From Salinisphaera sp002433465 (GTDB taxonomy: Bacteria; Pseudomonadota; Gammaproteobacteria; Nevskiales; Salinisphaeraceae), in assembly GCF_040361435.1 (NCBI RefSeq), contig NZ_APNL01000007.1:145429-209428 (forward strand): a stretch of 64,000 bases of DNA, in the 5' to 3' direction. The notes beneath the pieces were generated by a model. That model worked only from the letters and a program-made list of their open reading frames with translations, did not search any database and had not been told where the DNA came from. Numbering within the stretch: position 1 is the stretch's first letter; every line of letters begins with the position of its first letter. A program made the translations under genes and the position numbers. Of this stretch, positions 48,928-57,618 are shown piece after piece.

Positions 48928-49691
48928 TGGACGACGGCGATGGGGTGGTTGTCGGCCGGGTGCGCCATCACGCGCATGCGCACCCCGTAAATTTCCTCGA
49001 GCGTTTGATCGCACATGAGTTCGCGCGGCGCGCCCTGGGCCAGCAGCTTGCCGCCGCGCAGGGCCACCAGCTGATCGCAGTAGCGCGAGACCATGTTCAC
49101 GTCGTGCAGCACGATGATCACGCCAATGCCCAGCGTGGTGGCCAGTTCGCGGATGAGCGCGAGCGTATCCACCTGATGGGCGATATCCAGCGCCGAAAGC
49201 GGTTCATCGAGCAGCAGAAAACGGCTGCCCTGGGCCAGCAGCATGGCCAGCCATACGCGCTGGCGCTCGCCGCCGGAGAGGGTGTCCACCATACGATCGG
49301 CCATGCCCTCGATACGGGTGATTTCCATCGCCCGGGCCACGGCGCGCTTGTCTTCGCGGGTCATGCGTCCGAGCAGACCCTGCCAGGGGTAGCGCCCGAA
49401 CGACACCAGTTCGCGTGCGGTAAGACTGGTGGCGGCCGGCAGCTGCTGGGGCAGATAGGCCACTTCGCGGGCAAATTCACGATCGCCCCACTCGCCCACG
49501 GCGCGCCCGTTCAAGGACACCTGGCCACGGCTGGCGCTCTGCTGGCGGGCCAGCAGCTTGAGCAGCGTGGACTTGCCGGAACCGTTGTGCCCGATCAGGC
49601 CATAGACCAAGCCCTGCGTGAAACGCAGATCGGTGGCTTCGAGAAGACAGCGTCCATTGACCTCGAAGCGTGCGGCGTTGAGTTCGAACAT
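48924..49691 (-). CDS. fhuC: Ferric hydroxamate ABC importer ATPase
   Basis: A 255-residue ATPase with Walker A GHNGSGKSTLLKL, the Q-loop YLPQQLPAATSL, signature LSGGERQRVWLAML, Walker B FLLLDEPLSALD and the H-loop VLHDVNM. The sequence is typical of siderophore/B12 importer ATPases. It heads the fhuC-fhuD-fhuB operon, each pair sharing a four-base overlap. A possible Fur site lies about 70 bp upstream. Confidence 0.95.
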   Translation of the reverse strand: MFELNAARFEVNGRCLLEATDLRFTQGLVYGLIGHNGSGKSTLLKLLARQQSASRGQVSLNGRAVGEWGDREFAREVAYLPQQLPAATSLTARELVSFGRYPWQGLLGRMTREDKRAVARAMEITRIEGMADRMVDTLSGGERQRVWLAMLLAQGSRFLLLDEPLSALDIAHQVDTLALIRELATTLGIGVIIVLHDVNMVSRYCDQLVALRGGKLLAQGAPRELMCDQTLEEIYGVRMRVMAHPADNHPIAVVQ

Positions 49692-49757
49692 GACCTTCTC
49701 CGCAGCGTGGCTCTATGCGTACGCCGCGCGGTGACTCGGCAGGTGCCCGAGAATAAG

Positions 49758-49776
49758 CTAAATACGAATGCTTATC
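49758..49776. promoter_or_regulatory. Possible Fur box upstream of fhuCDB
   Basis: On the minus strand GATAAGCATTCGTATTTAG matches about 10 of 19 Fur consensus positions, including an intact GATAA arm. It is in an A+T-rich island 67-85 bp before fhuC. The match is modest; position and function of the operon are the main support. Confidence 0.4.
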
Positions 49777-49891
49777 AAAAAGATGAAGCGGCATTGGTCG
49801 GCCCTCGCCCGGCACTATCCAGGACAGCCGGGGGCTTTACGGCCTAGCCGGGCGCCGGCGACGCCTGGGCGTAACGTGTGGGCGCGGTGTT

Positions 49892-50647
49892 TTAGCCGCC
49901 GCCCTGAAAGACCGCCTCGATTTCGGCCCGGCATTTACGCAGTGCCACGGCCAGCTCGTCGTAATGCGGCTCGAAGCGTAGCGCCGGCACCGCCAGCGAA
50001 ACGGCGTAGTTACCGCTCAGCCCGGTGCGAATGTACACCCCCAGGCCACAGACCCCGTCGGCGTGTTCTTCGCGATCCACCGCGATGCCGGTGCGCCGGA
50101 CCGTGCCTAATTCCGCCTGCAACGTGGTCAGGCGCGTGTGCGAGGCCGCCGTACAGGGTTGCAAGGTCTCGCCGAGCACGCTCGCCAGCCGGGCCTCGTC
50201 CTGTACCGCCAGCAGGGCCTTGCCATGGGCGGTGCAGTGAATGGGAAACGCGGTGCCGACCTGAGACACCACCCGCAGTTCACGATCGGAGACGTACTGA
50301 TCCACCGAAATGGCATGCGTGCCGCGATCCAGACACAGGTCGACGGTTTCGCGGGTGCGCCGGCCGAGGGCTTCGATATGCGGGCGTGCCACGGCCACCA
50401 TATCGGTATGCGCTGCCGTGGCCAGCCGGGCAATCGCCGGGCCGAGCCGAAGCCCGCGTTCGCCCTCGACCAGCAGCTGCTGGTCGAGCAAGGCGCTGGC
50501 CAGACGGTGCACGGTGGTTCGCGGCAAGCCGGTGGTGCGCGCCAGTTCGGAAACGGTACGACCCTCCGAGGCCGCTTCCAGAGCGGCCAGGATCTGGGCA
50601 GCACGAGCGATGACCTGGCCGTTCGAGGACTGCTGTACTTCTGTCAT
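49892..50647 (-). CDS. IclR-family transcriptional regulator
   Basis: A 251-residue regulator with an N-terminal winged helix (AAQILAALEAASEGRTVSELA, TGLPRTTVHRLASALLDQQLL) and a C-terminal IclR/GAF-like effector domain (RETVDLCLDRGTHAISVDQYV, FPIHCTAHGKALLA, REEHADGVCGLGVYI). The ATG at 50647 (MTEVQQSSNG) is the likely start; the frame is open further upstream. It is divergent from an MFS transporter, and a 23-bp inverted repeat between them is a natural operator. Confidence 0.92.
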   Translation of the reverse strand: MTEVQQSSNGQVIARAAQILAALEAASEGRTVSELARTTGLPRTTVHRLASALLDQQLLVEGERGLRLGPAIARLATAAHTDMVAVARPHIEALGRRTRETVDLCLDRGTHAISVDQYVSDRELRVVSQVGTAFPIHCTAHGKALLAVQDEARLASVLGETLQPCTAASHTRLTTLQAELGTVRRTGIAVDREEHADGVCGLGVYIRTGLSGNYAVSLAVPALRFEPHYDELAVALRKCRAEIEAVFQGGG

Positions 50648-50725
50648 GGGCACACGATACGCGCGGTAGGCGGATGCGGGGATTCTGCCGCTTGACGCGC
50701 CGCGTGTCAGGCCTAACATATCCGT

Positions 50726-50748
50726 CTATCGGTCATTGTATCCGATAG
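50726..50748. promoter_or_regulatory. Inverted repeat between IclR regulator and MFS gene
   Basis: CTATCGG and CCGATAG, separated by nine bases, form a perfect 7-bp dyad that ends nine bases before the MFS start codon. It probably overlaps the MFS promoter or ribosome-binding region and is the best candidate IclR binding site. Confidence 0.5.
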
Positions 50749-50756
50749 GTGGTTAA

Positions 50757-51908
50757 ATGAGTGCGCAAAAACCCGGTCCCGTCGCGGCCTTCAGCCTGCT
50801 TGCCGTAGCCTGCCTCACGATCATGGTGGGCTGCGTGGTGGTGCCCGGGTTGCCGAGCATCGCGCAGAATCTGGGCGTGGCCTCGGCGGCGAGCTGGCTG
50901 GTCACCCTGCCGGCGCTGGGCGTGGTGCTGTTCGGGCCCGTGGCCGGGCATCTGATCGATCGGTTGGGGGCCTATCGCATGCTGTGTGCCGGGCTGTTCG
51001 CCTACGGGCTGTTGGGTGTGGCCGCCGTGGCCCTGCACGGGATGTGGCTGGTATTCGCCAACCGGCTGTTGCTGGGCGCGGCGACCGCGCTGGTCATGAC
51101 CTCGGGCACGGCGCTGATATCGGCGTTCTACAGCGGCCCGGACCGGCTCACCATGATCGCCCGCCAGGGCATGACCATCGAACTGGGCGGCGTGATCTTC
51201 ATCGCCCTCGGCGGCCAGCTGGCGAGCCTGGGCTGGCGCTGGCCGTTTGTGCTCTACCTGTTCGCCTGGCTGATGCTGGGGATGGTTCTATGCTGCGTGC
51301 CACGCCCACCCGCGGCCCGCGATAACCCACGGCCCACCGCGCAGGCCCGCCGTCTGTCGGCCACGCTCAAAACCGTCTACCTGCTCGCGCTGGCGGCGAT
51401 GACGATATTCTTCTTCGCGGTGGTCAAGCTGCCCATCCATTTGCATGCCCTGGGTTACAGCGAACCGCAAACCGGGTATTTCCTGTCGTTCATTTCTTTG
51501 GTCGCGGTGGGCGCCGCCTTCGTCATGCCGCGCGTGGTGAGCAGGCTGGGCGGCTTCGCCACGCTGGCCGTCGCCTTTCTATTCTTCGCCGTCGCGCATG
51601 GGCTATTCGCTTGGGTGAGCAGCACCGCCTGGCTGCTGCTGTGCTGTATCGCCATGGGCACCGGCTTTGGTTTGTCGGTGCCGCTGGTCAATCACATGAC
51701 CGTAGAAGGCAGCGCAGCCGAGGTGCGCGGCCGCAACCTGTCCTATCTCTCGGTCGCGATCTTCCTCGGGCAATTCCTGGCATCGTTCTCGGACTTCATT
51801 CCCGGCCCGCCGACAGTGGCGCTGTGTATCGCAGGCGCGGCCAGCGTTGTGGTAGCGGGGTCGATCGGCGTGGCCCGCGGTCTGGTGACCTCCGGCGCCA
51901 CGCGCTGA
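50757..51908 (+). CDS. Major facilitator superfamily transporter
   Basis: A 383-residue membrane protein with about twelve helices and the MFS loop 2-3 signature in the form GPVAGHLIDRLGAYRML. The start PGLPSIAQNLGVASAASWLVTLPALG resembles drug:proton antiporters and CynX/arabinose-efflux-like permeases. It is controlled in all likelihood by the divergent IclR regulator, so the substrate is probably a small aromatic or organic acid, but that is inference. Confidence 0.9.
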   Translation: MSAQKPGPVAAFSLLAVACLTIMVGCVVVPGLPSIAQNLGVASAASWLVTLPALGVVLFGPVAGHLIDRLGAYRMLCAGLFAYGLLGVAAVALHGMWLVFANRLLLGAATALVMTSGTALISAFYSGPDRLTMIARQGMTIELGGVIFIALGGQLASLGWRWPFVLYLFAWLMLGMVLCCVPRPPAARDNPRPTAQARRLSATLKTVYLLALAAMTIFFFAVVKLPIHLHALGYSEPQTGYFLSFISLVAVGAAFVMPRVVSRLGGFATLAVAFLFFAVAHGLFAWVSSTAWLLLCCIAMGTGFGLSVPLVNHMTVEGSAAEVRGRNLSYLSVAIFLGQFLASFSDFIPGPPTVALCIAGAASVVVAGSIGVARGLVTSGATR

Positions 51909-52101
51909 AACGAGCAGCACGGCCCGTCCCCGGCCCAGGCGGGCGCTTTAAACCGGCCGATAGACTCGACCACATACGCGTGGGAGGCGCATCCTTGCCA
52001 ACGTTCAGCCATTTCCAACCTGGCTTGACCGGTTCGACGCGCCTTCGCTTTGAGACGGCCGACCGGGCTGGGCAGGCCATACAAGAAGGCAAACAGCGCC
52101 T

Positions 52102-52533
52102 ATGACGATTATCGACAGCTTGCGTCGCTGGTTCGGCCAGGAACAAAGCAGCACATCGACGGCCCCCGCAGGCCGGGCGAACGCAGCGGCGCCCGATACG
52201 CCGGTTGACGTGCTCGATCTCAACGCCGCCTTTGAAGCCCACCAGGCGGGTGCGCGCTTCATCGACGTGCGTGAGCCGGGGGAATGGTCGCAGGGCCATA
52301 TCGCGGGCGCGGTGCACCACCCGATCGATACGCTGGAAGCCCAGCCGCAGATCTCGGTCACCCACGATACGCCGGTGGTGACCTATTGCGCCGCCGGCAT
52401 CCGTGCTGCGCGCGGTGCCGCCGCGCTGGCCGCCAACGGCTATCGTGACGTGAAAGTGCTCGAGGCCGGCTATGGCGACTGGCGCGCGGCCGGGTATCCG
52501 GTGGAACATCCGGACCGCGATACGCCGGCGTGA
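52102..52533 (+). CDS. Rhodanese-like sulfurtransferase
   Basis: A 143-residue single-domain rhodanese preceded by about 35 linker-like residues rich in Ser, Thr and Ala. The CDC25-type motif FIDVREPGEWSQGHIAGAVH and the active-site loop CAAGIRA with Cys96 identify a persulfide-carrying enzyme. It overlaps the following FAD oxidoreductase gene by four bases (GTGA), indicating tight translational coupling and a shared role, perhaps sulfide or persulfide handling. Confidence 0.9.
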   Translation: MTIIDSLRRWFGQEQSSTSTAPAGRANAAAPDTPVDVLDLNAAFEAHQAGARFIDVREPGEWSQGHIAGAVHHPIDTLEAQPQISVTHDTPVVTYCAAGIRAARGAAALAANGYRDVKVLEAGYGDWRAAGYPVEHPDRDTPA

Positions 52534-53654
52534 GCCCCTCGACACGGGTCGTACTCGTAGGCGCGGGCCATGCCCATCTGCATGTAGCCGCCCATGCGGA
52601 CGCGCTGGCCAAGGCCGGCGCCGAGGTCACGCTCGTCGACCCGGGCATCTTCTGGTACTCCGGTCGGGCCACCGGCATGCTCGGCGGCCGGTTTGATGCC
52701 GAAGACGATCAGATCGACCCGCGCGCGGTCGTCGAAAACAATGGCGGCGCCTTCGTGGCTGGGCGGGTGGCGTCGGTCGATCGCGCACAGCGGCGTGTGC
52801 ACCTCGCCGACGGGCAGGCACTCGACTACAACTGGCTGTCGTTCAACGTGGGCAGCGGCGTGGCGCGCGACACGATCAGCGGCTGTACGGCCGATACGAA
52901 CTGCTGGCCGGTCAAGCCCATCGCCAATCTCGAGGGCCTGCGCACCGCCCTGAGCCAGGCGTTCGCCGCCGGCGAGGCACCGCCGGTCGCGGTCGTCGGC
53001 GGCGGCCCGACCGGCTGCGAAGTGGCTGCCAATATCGCTGCGCTCGCCCGTCGTCATGCACCCGCGCAGGCGCGCCCCGCCATTCGCCTGCTGCAAGGCG
53101 GCGCGAGCCTCGCCCCGTCGCTACCGGCAGGCGCAGGCCAACGGCTGGCCGAAAAACTGACCACACTCGGTATCGAGATTCAGTACAACCGGCGCGTGAC
53201 CGAACGCTGCGACGGCGAACTGATCTGCGACGACGGCGATCGTATTGCGGCCGCGCATGTCGTCGTCGCAACCGGGCTGGTGGCACCGCCCTGGCTGGCC
53301 AACCTCGACCTCGCCTTCGACGACGGCCTGGTGGTGGACGATACATTGCGCAGCGTCGACGATCCGCGGGTATTCGCGGTGGGCGACTGTGCGCATATTC
53401 GTGGCCATGCGCTGGCGCGGCTGGGCGTATTCGGCGTGCGCCAGGCGCCGGTGCTGCTGGCCAATCTGCGGGCCGGTATGCATGGTCAAACGCTCGAACG
53501 CTACGAGCCCCAATCAAAGTGGCTATCGATCCTCGACCTCGGCGACGGCACCGGCCTGGCCACTCGTGGACAACGCTGGTGGCTGGGCCGGACCAGCGTG
53601 TGGCTCAAGCACTGGCTCGACCGCCGCTTCATCGAAAGCTATCGGGTGAGCTAA
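52530..53654 (+). CDS. NAD(P)/FAD-dependent oxidoreductase (NDH-2/SelD-N-terminal-like)
   Basis: A 374-residue two-dinucleotide-binding flavoprotein. The FAD motif is VVLVGAGHAHLHVA, the second Rossmann motif is VVGGGPTGCEVAANIAAL, and the FAD O2' contact is VFAVGDCAHI. The GHAHLHV wording occurs in proteins related to type II NADH dehydrogenases, sulfide:quinone reductases and the extra N-terminal domain of some SelD proteins. The start is GTG, overlapping the rhodanese stop. Sulfide/persulfide oxidation together with the rhodanese is a reasonable guess; the redox-active cysteine pair of SQR is not clearly visible. Confidence 0.82.
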   Translation: MSPSTRVVLVGAGHAHLHVAAHADALAKAGAEVTLVDPGIFWYSGRATGMLGGRFDAEDDQIDPRAVVENNGGAFVAGRVASVDRAQRRVHLADGQALDYNWLSFNVGSGVARDTISGCTADTNCWPVKPIANLEGLRTALSQAFAAGEAPPVAVVGGGPTGCEVAANIAALARRHAPAQARPAIRLLQGGASLAPSLPAGAGQRLAEKLTTLGIEIQYNRRVTERCDGELICDDGDRIAAAHVVVATGLVAPPWLANLDLAFDDGLVVDDTLRSVDDPRVFAVGDCAHIRGHALARLGVFGVRQAPVLLANLRAGMHGQTLERYEPQSKWLSILDLGDGTGLATRGQRWWLGRTSVWLKHWLDRRFIESYRVS

Positions 53655-53928
53655 GCCGGCACCGGGCGCAAAAGCCCCGCATGCTGCGCCGCGTCACGCC
53701 GGCTATGGGCAGGCTCCGGACGCGCCCGTGACCTGTGCATTGGCGGCATTGCCCGCACCCAACCGCAGCATACGCTCGCGTACGTGCATTGACGCGCACC
53801 GTACGGACGCCGATATTGAGCGTTTTGCGCGTCGGCGCCTGTGTTATGCCTAGACTCGTGATTGCCGCTGTCGTCGGGAGAGATACCTTGCCCTATCGAG
53901 CCCTCAACCACCGCCGAGGCCGTCGCTG

Positions 53929-54960
53929 ATGGCTGCCGTAATCGATGCCATCGAGTACATGCTGCCGGCGCGCACCGAGTCGATCGAGGAAATCGCGGCG
54001 CGTTTCCCCAACTGGCCGCTGGAAAAGATCGCCGAAAAGACCGGCATCCGCGCGCGTCATGTTGCCTCCGACGAGGAATGCGCCTCGGACTTCGGCGTGA
54101 TCGCCGCCGAGGCGCTGATCGAGCGTACCGGCACCGACGTGGCCGATATCGACTATCTGATTTTCTGCACCCAGACGCCGGACTATCTCGCCCCGACCAC
54201 CGCCTGTCTCGTGCAACAGCGGCTGGGCCTGGGCACGCATATCGGCGCGCTGGATATCAATCTCGGCTGTTCCGGCTATATCTATGCGCTGGGCGTGGCC
54301 AAGGCCTTGATCGAAACCGGCCAGGCGAAAAAGCTGCTTCTGGTCACCGCCGATACCTACAGCAAGTTCGTCAATCCCGGCGACAAGAGCGTGCGCGCGC
54401 TGTTTGGCGATGCCGCCGCGGCCACGCTCATGAACGCGGATGACGGCGCCGAGGCGATCGGCCCGTTCGTCTACGGCACCGACGGCTCCGGCGCCCAGGA
54501 TCTGATCGTGCCCAACAGCGGCCTGCGCAACCGCGCGATCGACCGCCCGGTGGAGGAATACACCGACCGCCACGGCAATACCCGCAGCGATCACAACATC
54601 TACATGAACGGGCGCGCGGTGATCGAGTTCACCCTGCGCGAAGTGCCCAAGGCCATCGATGCCCTGTGCGCCAAGGCCGGCGTGAGCCTGGACGACATCG
54701 ATGCCGTGGTGCCTCACCAGGCCAGTGCCACCGTGCTCGAAGGCATCCGCAAGAAGCTGGACCTGCCGGCCGAGCGCTTCGTGGTCTGCATGGAAGACAT
54801 CGGCAACACCGTCTCCTGCAGCATTCCAATCGCCATCAAGCGCGCGGCTGCGATGGGCCAGATCAAACCCGGCGCCTTGCTGCTGCTGGTCGGCTTCGGG
54901 GTGGGGCTGTCCTGGGGCGCAACGCTCGTGCGCCTGCCCGACGACTTCGCCGCTGCCTGA
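53929..54960 (+). CDS. 3-oxoacyl-ACP synthase III family protein
   Basis: A 343-residue FabH-like thiolase-fold enzyme with a complete Cys-His-Asn triad: Cys114 in NLGCSGY, His263 in VPHQAS and Asn293 in IGNTVS. Such enzymes condense an acyl-CoA with malonyl-ACP or act in specialised fatty-acid or signal synthesis. No fab cluster (plsX, fabD, fabG, acpP) is nearby, so it is not the housekeeping fabH locus. The 274-bp upstream gap shows no recognisable gene. It is convergent with azlD. Confidence 0.88.
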   Translation: MAAVIDAIEYMLPARTESIEEIAARFPNWPLEKIAEKTGIRARHVASDEECASDFGVIAAEALIERTGTDVADIDYLIFCTQTPDYLAPTTACLVQQRLGLGTHIGALDINLGCSGYIYALGVAKALIETGQAKKLLLVTADTYSKFVNPGDKSVRALFGDAAAATLMNADDGAEAIGPFVYGTDGSGAQDLIVPNSGLRNRAIDRPVEEYTDRHGNTRSDHNIYMNGRAVIEFTLREVPKAIDALCAKAGVSLDDIDAVVPHQASATVLEGIRKKLDLPAERFVVCMEDIGNTVSCSIPIAIKRAAAMGQIKPGALLLLVGFGVGLSWGATLVRLPDDFAAA

Positions 54961-54988
54961 TTCACGCACGGCCGGGCCGCGTGCGGCT

Positions 54989-55339
54989 CTAGGACAAAAG
55001 CCAGCGCGTGGCCGGCCCGGCGAGCCCGAAGGCGACGATTCCCGCCACCACGGCCAGGCCCACGCTCTGGCGCCAGCGTAGAACCACGGCCGTCGCCACC
55101 GCGCCGATGCCGTAGCTCAGCAGCGTCGGCCGCGACGGACTTTCGATCACCGGCCGGGCCAGGCTCGCCACGGCCAGGGCCACCAGCAACGCCGGGCCTG
55201 CGATCCGTATCGCCGGGTGATCGCCCGCGAGCAGCTTGAGCAGCCGGCTGCGGGGCGACAATAAGAACGGCAGAACACGACTGAACGCGGTCACCCCCGC
55301 CATGGCAGCGATAGCAATGAACAGCGACGCGTCGTTCAT
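54989..55339 (-). CDS. azlD: Branched-chain amino acid exporter small subunit
   Basis: A 116-residue membrane protein with about four helices (FIAIAAMAGVTAFSRVLPFLL, AIRIAGPALLVALAVASL), the AzlD half of the AzlC-AzlD branched-chain amino acid exporter. The ATG at 55339 overlaps the azlC stop by four bases (ATGA). The longer open frame upstream of it is azlC and the regulator read out of phase. Confidence 0.9.
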   Translation of the reverse strand: MNDASLFIAIAAMAGVTAFSRVLPFLLSPRSRLLKLLAGDHPAIRIAGPALLVALAVASLARPVIESPSRPTLLSYGIGAVATAVVLRWRQSVGLAVVAGIVAFGLAGPATRWLLS

Positions 55340-56031
55340 GCCGCCGCCGCGCGATGACGCCATACCGCAACAGCCGTCGCGGCGGCCACGCCGGCCGCCA
55401 GGGCCAGCGCGATATTGCCGACCCAGATTGCAGCTAGCGCGGCCGCCGCAGCGGCCAATAGCGGCGCGGCCGTATCGCGGTCGAGGTTGTCCAGCGCCAG
55501 GGCCAGAAACAGCGCTGGCAGGGCAAAATCCAGTGCCTGGGTGAGCGCCGGCGCCGCGTGGTTGAGCACCGTGCCCAATACGGCCCCCAATGCCGTACCC
55601 GCGACCCAGGATAAATACGCCGCCGCGGCCAGACCGGCGAGCCAGGCGGTGAGTTGCCGGCCGGGCGCGGCATCGCGCCGCGTAAGCGCGGTAGCGAACA
55701 CCTCGTCGGTCAAGCCCATGGCCAAGGGTAAGCGCGCCGAAAGGCGCGTCGGGAATATGCGGCGCAGAAACGCGCCGTAGACGATATGCCGCGAATCGAC
55801 CAGCGCACACAAGGCCACCACATACGGCCAGGGCGTGGCGTCGTGCAGCGCGGCCAGCAGAATGAACTGGCTGCCGCCGGCAAAGATTGCGGCCGAAAAC
55901 AGCACCGGCACATAGACGGGATAGCCGAAACTCGTGGCCGCGGCGCCGAAGGTGATGGCTACCGGAACATAGCCCAGACAGATCGGCCCCGCCGACCGCA
56001 GGCCACGCAGCAGACCACGCCGCCGGCTCAT
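55336..56031 (-). CDS. azlC: Branched-chain amino acid exporter large subunit
   Basis: A 231-residue AzlC-family permease with AGPICLGYVPVAITFGAAATSFGYP at the start, FAGGSQFILLAAL, LVDSRHIVYGAFL and MGLTDEVFA, all characteristic of the family. It works with AzlD to export leucine-type amino acids or analogues. The ATG at 56031 overlaps the stop of the Xre-cupin regulator by four bases (ATGA), so regulator, AzlC and AzlD are translationally chained. Confidence 0.92.
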   Translation of the reverse strand: MSRRRGLLRGLRSAGPICLGYVPVAITFGAAATSFGYPVYVPVLFSAAIFAGGSQFILLAALHDATPWPYVVALCALVDSRHIVYGAFLRRIFPTRLSARLPLAMGLTDEVFATALTRRDAAPGRQLTAWLAGLAAAAYLSWVAGTALGAVLGTVLNHAAPALTQALDFALPALFLALALDNLDRDTAAPLLAAAAAALAAIWVGNIALALAAGVAAATAVAVWRHRAAAA

Positions 56032-56570
56032 GCTGGCCGCACGCCGGGATAGACAACCGATACGAGTGCGGCCGCGCCGGCGCTGCCCGCTTCGTAGCGA
56101 TGGGTTTGATCGGCCGCGAATGTCCAGGCATCGCCCGCCCGCAGCAGCGCCCGGTCGGCCGGCGTGGCCACCGTCAGGCTGCCCCGCAGCACCAGCACGT
56201 GCTCGCTCACGCCGGCGGCATGGGCATCGGCCGGCCGACAGGCGCCGGCTTCGAAGCGCATGCGAAACGTCTCGATCCTGCGCTCGGCGTCTTCGCGATC
56301 GACGAGCGCCACCGAAACCCCGGCGGCTACCGACGCCTGCGGCGCGGCATGCCCCACCAGCTCCCCATAGCCGACGTCCAGCACCTGGGCGAGCTGCCAT
56401 ATCGTCTCGATGGTGGGGTTGCCCTGGCCGCGCTCCAGATTCGACAGCGTGGACTTGCCGATACCGGTCAGCGCCGACAGGCCGACCAGGGTGATGCCGC
56501 GGGCGGTGCGAAACGACTTGATACGCTCTGCGAAGGCACGGTGCAAATCCTGTGGGGTGGCGCTATCCAT
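56028..56570 (-). CDS. Xre-family regulator with C-terminal cupin domain
   Basis: A 180-residue regulator with an N-terminal Cro/CI helix-turn-helix (IKSFRTARGITLVGLSALTG then STLSNLERGQGNPTIETIW) followed by a cupin sensor domain (MRFEAGACRPADAHAAGVSEHVLVLRGSLTV). Many such proteins regulate amino-acid or polyamine export and catabolism. It is the first gene of the azlCD operon with a four-base overlap. It probably senses the exported amino acid or a derivative. Confidence 0.9.
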   Translation of the reverse strand: MDSATPQDLHRAFAERIKSFRTARGITLVGLSALTGIGKSTLSNLERGQGNPTIETIWQLAQVLDVGYGELVGHAAPQASVAAGVSVALVDREDAERRIETFRMRFEAGACRPADAHAAGVSEHVLVLRGSLTVATPADRALLRAGDAWTFAADQTHRYEAGSAGAAALVSVVYPGVRPA

Positions 56571-56649
56571 TGTTGAGAATGGTCGCGGGGCGGATTTCCA
56601 TTATATTGGAATTCGGTATCGCCCCGCAAAACCCGCCCGCCGACGCGGC

Positions 56650-57522
56650 TCAGCCGGTCGCGCGATATTCCGCGCACACGGGCGCCACCTCGGCCCAGCA
56701 TGCTGCAAGGCTTTCGGCGCTATCGGCGGCCACGCCGCGGATATTGCGGGGGTAGTCGACGCCCGCCGCCTCCTGGGCGCGCACGGCATGGAACTGGCCG
56801 TTGCTGGCACGCAGAACCCAGCCGCTGTCGCCACAGGCCTCGCTGACCAGAAACACCGCGCCGGGGGCGACGCTGTCCGGGGTGAGCTCGGTCGGCTGCT
56901 CGGTCACGCCCCACATACGGGTCTTGGCGACCGGCGAAATCGCGTTCACGCGAATATCGTGCGCCGCGCCTTCCAGCGCCAGCGCGTTCATCAGGCCGAC
57001 CGCCGCCATCTTCGTGGCCGCATAGGCCGCAAGACCGGCCTGGGCATACTGGGGATAAAGCGCACGGTCGGAGGTGGTAAGCAGAATACGTCCATACCCC
57101 TGTTCGACCATCGCCGGCCAGGCTGCCTGGGCAAGCCAGGCTGGCGCGTTCAGGTGGATGGCCGTGGCCCGCTCGAGAAAAGCCGGCGTAAGCGCGTCGA
57201 TGGCCTCGTAGCCCACCCAGCCGGCGTTGTGGATCAGGATATCCAGCCGCCCGTGCTCGGCGACGATACGTTCGACCAGCTGCCGACAGCCGGCGCGCGT
57301 TTCGATGTCGTCGCTGGCGGCCTTGGCCGAATACCCCGCCTGGCGAATATCTTCGGCGGCGTGTTCGGCCACCGTGTCGTCGCGGCCGCTGCCGTCGTTG
57401 CGGGTGCCGCCGTCGTGTACCACCACGTGGGCGCCGCGGGCCGCCAGCGCCCGGGCATAGGCCAGCCCGATACCGCGCCCGGCGCCGGTGATCAGGGCGA
57501 TACGTTTATTGAAATCACGCAT
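56650..57522 (-). CDS. Short-chain dehydrogenase/reductase, MFE-2-like
   Basis: A 290-residue SDR with the cofactor motif TGAGRGIGLAYARAL and a long variable loop (VVVHDGGTRNDGSGRDDTV) typical of the hydroxyacyl-CoA dehydrogenase domain of peroxisomal multifunctional enzyme type 2. The active site follows with Ser in LLTTSD and YAATK (Tyr-x3-Lys). It ends in an extra segment of about 50 residues after VLRASNGQFH. The ATG at 57522 follows GAGAG; the frame is open to 57564. Likely a hydroxyacyl-CoA or steroid-type dehydrogenase. Confidence 0.85.
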   Translation of the reverse strand: MRDFNKRIALITGAGRGIGLAYARALAARGAHVVVHDGGTRNDGSGRDDTVAEHAAEDIRQAGYSAKAASDDIETRAGCRQLVERIVAEHGRLDILIHNAGWVGYEAIDALTPAFLERATAIHLNAPAWLAQAAWPAMVEQGYGRILLTTSDRALYPQYAQAGLAAYAATKMAAVGLMNALALEGAAHDIRVNAISPVAKTRMWGVTEQPTELTPDSVAPGAVFLVSEACGDSGWVLRASNGQFHAVRAQEAAGVDYPRNIRGVAADSAESLAACWAEVAPVCAEYRATG

Positions 57523-57618
57523 GGGGCTCTCGTGGGCGAATAATGAGCCGGCAAGATTAGGCACCGCCGTCGCGGCCGGCTAATACCTTTGAGCCGGCTC
57601 GGCGATACCCGGCAGGTA

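Noticed and set aside
53655..53928. Small gene or riboswitch before the ketoacyl synthase gene
   Set aside because: No ribosome-binding site with a plausible frame and no recognisable riboswitch core.
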